This document shows positions 13,356 through 16,823 of a stretch of 16,823 bases of DNA, one piece after another. Both the position numbers and the translations under genes were made by a program. The stretch is from VRUE01 sp046733315. Its GTDB lineage: Bacteria; Actinomycetota; Thermoleophilia; Solirubrobacterales; 70-9. Below the pieces are notes generated by a model. The model was not told where the DNA came from. It did no database searches and was given only the letters and a program-made list of their open reading frames with translations. The stretch lies in the NCBI GenBank assembly GCA_046733315.1, contig JBKPOV010000173.1, positions 1-16,823 of the forward strand. The letters run 5' to 3'. The number at the start of each line of letters is the position of its first letter. Positions within the stretch are counted from its first letter, which is position 1.

Positions 13356-14114
13356 TCAGCGGGCGACGAGGCTGAGTTCCTCGCTCGCAACCTCGTGCCC
13401 CTCGTAGGGCAGCACCGCGAAGTACATCAGCGATGGCAGCAGTGCCTGAACGTCGTCGGCTTCGCCGCGGTTGAGGCGGGAGTAGAGGAGCGCCTCGATG
13501 CCGCCGACGATTCCGGCGGCGGCGATTGCGGAGGGAGCGGGCTCGCCAGCAGGCACTTCGGCGCGGACCTGGCTGTCGAGGCAGGAGGAGAAGTGGTCGA
13601 GCAGGTCGTCGCGGCGCTGGAGAGCCGGGGGGCAGGCGGCGCGGCCGTCGACGATCAGGGACATTGCGGCGTCGTGGTCCTCGGCGACGAAGCGGAGCAG
13701 CTCCTCGAGGCTGAGGCGGAGGCGCTGGCGCCAGTTCTCGCCGTCGTCTGCCGCGGCCTCGAGACGCTCGCGCAGGCGGGTGGTCGCCGCGTCGAAGGCG
13801 GCGAGGAAGCAGTCCTCCTTGTTTTCGAAGTGCTCGTAGAAGGTGGGGCGGGAAACGCCGGCGCGGTCAAGCACCTCCTGTACGCTGGCCTCGCGGTAGC
13901 CCAGCTCGGCGGTGGCCCGCAGCATCGCGGCCAGCAGGCGCTCGCGCTGGACGGCGCTGACCAAGTCCGCAGGAAGCGAGCGGATGCCGGAGGGGAACTG
14001 GCCTTCGCCCCCCGAGAGCAGCTCCGCCGCGGCGCTGACCTCCGCCTGCGGCCAGCTGTCGCCGAGTGCGGCGAGCAGCATCTCTTGACTAAGTTCCACC
14101 CTGTCTGACGCCAT
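13356..14114 (-). CDS. TetR/AcrR-family regulator with N-terminal extension (TetR-1)
   Basis: 252 aa. The DNA-binding domain lies at about residues 55-110: RERLLAAMLRATAELGYREA, VQEVLDRAGVSRPTFYEHFE, NKEDCFLAAFDAA. The ligand-binding half is helical, ending IVGGIEALLYSRLNRGEADD and LLPSLMYFAVLPYEGHEVA, which is shared in outline with the next two TetR genes. A 50-residue N-terminal extension of unknown purpose precedes the helix-turn-helix; its start ATG 14114 lies about 20 bases after TATAAC on the minus strand, and the codons at 14114 also overlap the -35 of the divergent promoter. The operator-like palindrome lies between. Autoregulation is likely. The ligand is unknown. Confidence 0.9.
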   Translation of the reverse strand: MASDRVELSQEMLLAALGDSWPQAEVSAAAELLSGGEGQFPSGIRSLPADLVSAVQRERLLAAMLRATAELGYREASVQEVLDRAGVSRPTFYEHFENKEDCFLAAFDAATTRLRERLEAAADDGENWRQRLRLSLEELLRFVAEDHDAAMSLIVDGRAACPPALQRRDDLLDHFSSCLDSQVRAEVPAGEPAPSAIAAAGIVGGIEALLYSRLNRGEADDVQALLPSLMYFAVLPYEGHEVASEELSLVAR

Positions 14115-14142
14115 TGAGAAACCTGACCGTTTCTGTTATAAA
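14114..14142 (+). promoter_or_regulatory. Strong bidirectional promoter of the TetR cluster
   Basis: Plus strand: TTGAGA (14114-14119), exactly 17 bases, TATAAA (14137-14142), with a start site near 14149, about 70 bases before the TetR-2 ATG. Minus strand: TATAAC (14140-14135) overlaps the same base pairs, with a start near 14128 and the TetR-1 ATG at 14114. It is the best sigma-70 match in the window. Confidence 0.65.
14117..14134. promoter_or_regulatory. Operator-like palindrome AGAAACCTGACCGTTTCT
   Basis: A perfect 6-bp inverted repeat with a 6-base centre. It occupies the spacer of the rightward promoter and the start region of the leftward one, so a bound dimer would block both. This size and position are typical of TetR-family operators. 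Which of the three TetR proteins binds is unknown. Confidence 0.6.
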
Positions 14143-14220
14143 CCCACCAAGTCGTGCCACGGTACCATTTGAGTCGCTGTCGTGCAAGGCGATCCACGGT
14201 TCCGGGGGTATCCTTGACCG

Positions 14221-14883
14221 ATGCCGCCGCGCGCACAGGCGAGGTCCGGGGCTAAGGGGGACGGGGTACCGGTCCGCCCTGCGCTGTCGCGCGAGTTCAT
14301 CGCTGTACACAAGCGACGCCGGATCATGGACGCGATCGCCGAGCTGACCGCGGAGCAAGGCTATGACGCGACCAAAATCGGCGACATTGTGCGGCGGGCC
14401 GGCGTCGCCCGCAAGACGCTCTACGACAACTTCGAGGGCAAGGAGGAAGTCTTCCTCGCCGCTTTCGACACCGCCGTAGATGAGGCGCTGCAGCGAATCG
14501 AAGCGGACTGCGCCGAGGTCGAGGGAGGTTGGGAGGAGCGTGTGCAGGCCGGCCTCGCCTCCTTTCTGCGCTACATCGGCGAGAACCCAGCCCTCGCGCG
14601 CATGTGCATGATCGAGGCCCTCTCGGCGACACAAGCGGCCACCGAGCGCTACGAGGCGGCGATGCAGCGCTTCGTCGAGCTGACCAAGCGCACTGTTCCC
14701 CAGGACGACAAGCTCCCGGAGACGATCGAAGAAACTCTCGTCGGGGGGGTCGCCTGGATTGTCTACCAGCAGATCCGCCGCGGGGAAACGGAGAAGGCCG
14801 AGGATCTGCTGCCCGAACTCTCCGAATTTATGCTCGCCCCCTTCCACGGCGCGGCCGAGGCGGCGAAGCGAGCAAACGCCTAG
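14221..14883 (+). CDS. TetR/AcrR-family regulator (TetR-2)
   Basis: 220 aa. A basic, Pro-rich N-terminus (MPPRAQARSGAKGDGVPVRP) leads into ALSREFIAVHKRRRIMDAI and the helix-turn-helix TAEQGYDATKIGDIVRRAG, VARKTLYDNFEGKEEVFLAAF (about 35-85). The C-terminal helices end VGGVAWIVYQQIRRGETEKA, EDLLPELSEFMLAPFHGAAE. The ATG at 14221 is the first start in this frame; the leader from the mapped promoter is about 70 bases. It is first in an apparent operon with TetR-3 (27 bases on) and dcd. The ligand and targets are unknown. Confidence 0.92.
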   Translation: MPPRAQARSGAKGDGVPVRPALSREFIAVHKRRRIMDAIAELTAEQGYDATKIGDIVRRAGVARKTLYDNFEGKEEVFLAAFDTAVDEALQRIEADCAEVEGGWEERVQAGLASFLRYIGENPALARMCMIEALSATQAATERYEAAMQRFVELTKRTVPQDDKLPETIEETLVGGVAWIVYQQIRRGETEKAEDLLPELSEFMLAPFHGAAEAAKRANA

Positions 14884-14910
14884 ACCCGCGCGCTGGCAGA
14901 CTCCAGCGCC

Positions 14911-15549
14911 GTGGAACGCCTGCCCCGCGGCCGTCACGGCCTGCCCCGCGAGTTCATCGCGCAGAACCAGCGCGAGCGGCTGCTGGCCGCGCTCGCCGAG
15001 TGCTTGGAGGAAAAAGGCTACGACCGCACCACGGTTTCCGCGGTCGGCAAACGCGCCGGCGTCTCGAAGAGCGACTTCTACAAACAGTTCGAGAGCAAGG
15101 ACGCCTGCTTCGTCGCTGCCTATGACGACGCGGTCGAGCGGGTGCGGGCGAAGGTCCTCGCCGCCTGCGCCGAGCGCAAAGACTGGGCATCCGGGATCCT
15201 TGCCGCCCTCTCCGAGCTGCTCGAGCTGCTCGCCGCCGAGACGGCGCAGGCGCAGCTGGTCCTGGTCGAGGGACTGCGGGCGGGCCGCGGCGTCTATGAC
15301 CGCTATCAGGTCGCCCTGCAGAGCTTCGTCCCCTACCTGCGCGACGGGGCGCCTGTCCCACGGGGAGGCTCGCCACCGCCGCAAGCGACCGACGAGGCGA
15401 TCGTCGGCGGCATCGCCTCACTGCTCGCGCGCCGCGTCCTCGCCGGTGAGACCAAGAAGCTGCTCGGCTTACTGCCGGAGCTTGCGGAGTTTGCGCTGAC
15501 GCCGTACATCGGCACTGCCGAGGCGCGCCGGATAATCTCGGGTCGATGA
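14911..15549 (+). CDS. TetR/AcrR-family regulator (TetR-3)
   Basis: 212 aa, GTG start. The N-terminus RGRHGLPREFIAQNQRERLL has the same L-x-REFI lead-in as TetR-2. The DNA-binding domain is AECLEEKGYDRTTVSAVGKR, AGVSKSDFYKQFESKDACF (about 25-75); Ser-Asp replaces the more usual pair before FYKQF, so contacts may differ. The tail, IVGGIASLLARRVLAGETKK followed by LLGLLPELAEFALTPYIG, parallels both neighbours, which points to local duplication. Its TGA overlaps the dcd ATG (ATGA), so the two are translationally coupled. Confidence 0.92.
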   Translation: MERLPRGRHGLPREFIAQNQRERLLAALAECLEEKGYDRTTVSAVGKRAGVSKSDFYKQFESKDACFVAAYDDAVERVRAKVLAACAERKDWASGILAALSELLELLAAETAQAQLVLVEGLRAGRGVYDRYQVALQSFVPYLRDGAPVPRGGSPPPQATDEAIVGGIASLLARRVLAGETKKLLGLLPELAEFALTPYIGTAEARRIISGR

Positions 15550-16754
15550 GCGACGCGGCGGCAGCGGCGGCGAGTGCGACGGGTGGGCCCTCCGCCGCGA
15601 CGGTTGACGGCGTGCTGCCCTCGCAGGCGCTGAGCGAGGCGATCGCCGCCGACTGGGTCAGCTCCGGCGACTACCGCATCCGCCCCGAGGCGATCCAGCC
15701 GGCCAGCATCGATCTGCGGCTCGGCGACCATGCCTGGGCGCTGCGCTGCTCCTTCCTCCCGGACGTCGACTCGACCGTGGAGGAGAAGATCGAGGGGCTC
15801 GCCTTCCAGCGCATCGACCTGCGCGACGGCGCGGTGCTCGAGCGCGACCGTCCCTATCTGGTGCCGCTGATCGAGGAGCTGGGGCTGCCCGAGGACGTGC
15901 GCGCCAAGGCCAACCCGAAGAGCTCGACCGGCCGGCTCGACGTCTTCACCCGGGTGCTGACCGACCGCCACCACCGCTTCGACGAGATCCGCGCCGGCTA
16001 CCGCGGCAAGCTCTACCTCGAGATCGTGCCGCGCTCCTTCGCGATCCAGGTCAAGACGGGGCTCTCGCTCAACCAGCTGCGCCTGGCGCGCGGCGACGTG
16101 CGGCTGAGCGACGGCGAGATTCGCTCCTTGCAGGACGAGTTCCCGCTGCTCTACCTCGACTCGCACGCGCTGCGCGAGTCCGAGCTGGCGCTCGCCGACG
16201 GGCTCTTCCTCAGCGTCGACCTCTCCGGACCGAGCGACCGCATCGTCGGTTACCGGGCGAAGAAGAACAGCCTGCCGATCGACCTCTCGCGGATCCGCGC
16301 CTACCGCTGGACCGACTACTGGGACCCGGTCTTCCCCGAGGCGGGTTCGAAGATCGTGCTCGAGCCGGAGATCTTCTACCTGCTGCTCTCCGCCGAGGGC
16401 GTCTGCATCCCGCCCCAGATCGCCGCCGAGATGATGGCCTACGACCCTACCGCGGGGGAGCTGCGCACCCACTACGCAGGCTTCTTCGACCCCGGTTTCG
16501 GCTACGACCCGGCCGGCGATCGCCACGGCAGCCGCGCCGCGCTCGAGGTCCGCGCCCGCGACGTCTCCTTCATGGTCGAGCACCGCCAGCCAGTCTGCAA
16601 GCTGGCGCTGGAGCGGACCAGCGCCCCGGCGGAGCGGCTCTATGGGCAAGAGCTTGGGTCCAACTACCAGGGGCAGGTGACGATGCTCAGTAAGCACTTT
16701 GAGGAGCAGGTGGTGGGGGGAGGGCCGGTGGCCCCTCCCGAAACGCGCGGCTAG
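15546..16754 (+). CDS. dcd: Tandem-domain dCTP deaminase (DCD family)
   Basis: Deaminates dCTP to dUTP, the precursor for dTMP synthesis. 402 aa, about twice a normal Dcd, because the fold is repeated. Domain 1 (about 25-200): QPASIDLRLGD (51-61), AKANPKSSTGRLDVFTRV with S126/S127 and R130, and GYRGKLYLEIVPRSF with E159, the expected position of the catalytic Glu. Domain 2 (about 215-390): PEIFYLLLSAEGVCIPPQIA, AGELRTHYAGFFDPGFG and ALEVRARD. The first 22 residues are an Ala/Gly-rich extension. The tandem form is best known from proteobacteria. The ATG overlaps the TetR-3 stop. The last codons run into the left arm of the large terminal hairpin. A bifunctional dUTPase activity cannot be excluded. 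Confidence 0.87.
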   Translation: MSDAAAAAASATGGPSAATVDGVLPSQALSEAIAADWVSSGDYRIRPEAIQPASIDLRLGDHAWALRCSFLPDVDSTVEEKIEGLAFQRIDLRDGAVLERDRPYLVPLIEELGLPEDVRAKANPKSSTGRLDVFTRVLTDRHHRFDEIRAGYRGKLYLEIVPRSFAIQVKTGLSLNQLRLARGDVRLSDGEIRSLQDEFPLLYLDSHALRESELALADGLFLSVDLSGPSDRIVGYRAKKNSLPIDLSRIRAYRWTDYWDPVFPEAGSKIVLEPEIFYLLLSAEGVCIPPQIAAEMMAYDPTAGELRTHYAGFFDPGFGYDPAGDRHGSRAALEVRARDVSFMVEHRQPVCKLALERTSAPAERLYGQELGSNYQGQVTMLSKHFEEQVVGGGPVAPPETRG

Positions 16755-16794
16755 CGCCGCGCTGGAGTTTTTGGGGAGGGGCCACCGGCCCTCC
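16719..16794. terminator. Large nested hairpin at the dcd 3' end
   Basis: Outer arms at 16719-16739 and 16774-16794 are perfect 21-bp complements; the left arm lies inside the last dcd codons. After one mismatch AAA pairs with TTT, and in the loop GCGCGGC (16745-16751) pairs with GCCGCGC (16756-16762). TGGAGTTTTT follows the inner stem, giving an intrinsic terminator signature for dcd. It probably serves as a bidirectional terminator with a gene to the right. Confidence 0.65.
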
Positions 16795-16802
16795 TGCGCG
16801 CG

Positions 16803-16823
16803 CTAGCTTGAGTTGAGTTCATC
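16803..16823 (-). CDS. Possible C-terminal end of a convergent gene
   Basis: On the minus strand from the right edge one frame reads DELNSS then TAG, ending just beside the large hairpin. A hairpin between convergent genes would be natural here. Seven codons are too few to identify or confirm a gene. Confidence 0.2.
   Translation of the reverse strand, partial: DELNSS

Noticed and set aside
13338..13360. 5-bp stem GCTGA/TCAGC containing the stop codons of the pseudogene and TetR-1
   Set aside because: Looks like the 9457-9481 arrangement but the stem is too short to distinguish from chance.
12798..14108. 436-codon plus-strand frame across the ATPase pseudogene and TetR-1
   Set aside because: It follows neither the pseudogene frames nor the minus-strand TetR; composition is typical of a shadow frame.
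15333..16697. 454-codon minus-strand frame opposite dcd
   Set aside because: Shadow frame; the plus strand has both DCD domains and a coupled start.
1..16823. CRISPR array, insertion sequence, prophage or complete biosynthetic cluster
   Set aside because: No regularly spaced repeats, transposase, integrase or phage genes were seen, and the single RRE-E1 enzyme has no partner genes in the window.

Overview
The window is a GC-rich, gene-dense chromosomal segment of ordinary bacterial housekeeping and regulatory genes. GTG/TTG starts, TANNNT-like -10 boxes close to start codons, an F420-type (Ddn-like) oxidoreductase, a FolE2 GTP cyclohydrolase, an RpoD-type sigma factor, many TetR/MerR/ArsR regulators and a trace of an AbiEi/DUF559 gene suggest a high-GC actinobacterium. 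Class Thermoleophilia (Solirubrobacterales-like) is my best guess; this is inference from gene content, not a database match.

Layout. 1-2289: tail of a SHOCT-domain protein (+), tRNA-Thr(CGT) (-), an E1-like ThiF/MoeB enzyme with an N-terminal PqqD/RRE-like domain (-), and a family 5 uracil-DNA glycosylase (-). 2290-6802: an intergenic region carrying a paired palindrome, then on the + strand an ArsR-type regulator, a ferritin-like lipoprotein, an MMPL transporter and PgsA; the last three are tightly spaced and all concern the envelope. 6803-7170: a decayed stretch between convergent genes holding two 43-bp hairpin repeats and probable gene relics. 7171-10341: folE2 (-) divergent from an RpoD-family sigma factor (+), which converges on a Ddn-like gene (-), itself head-to-head with an NTF2/SnoaL-like gene (+).

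10374-13342: tRNA-Tyr(GTA), a small unknown gene ending one base from it, an SDR-MerR pair overlapping by four bases, and the remains of a DUF234-type AAA ATPase. 13356-16823: three TetR-like regulators, one leftward and two rightward, around a strong bidirectional promoter with an embedded operator-like palindrome; the last TetR overlaps a tandem-domain dCTP deaminase that ends in a large nested hairpin.

No complete defence island, CRISPR array, prophage, insertion sequence or biosynthetic cluster is visible. The most unusual material is the orphan RRE-E1 enzyme without a visible precursor peptide, the paired hairpin repeats with a compensatory base change, the TetR cluster coupled to a nucleotide-pool enzyme, and several compact regulatory arrangements: overlapping head-to-head -10 boxes, stop codons inside a shared hairpin, and a double palindrome at two-helical-turn spacing.
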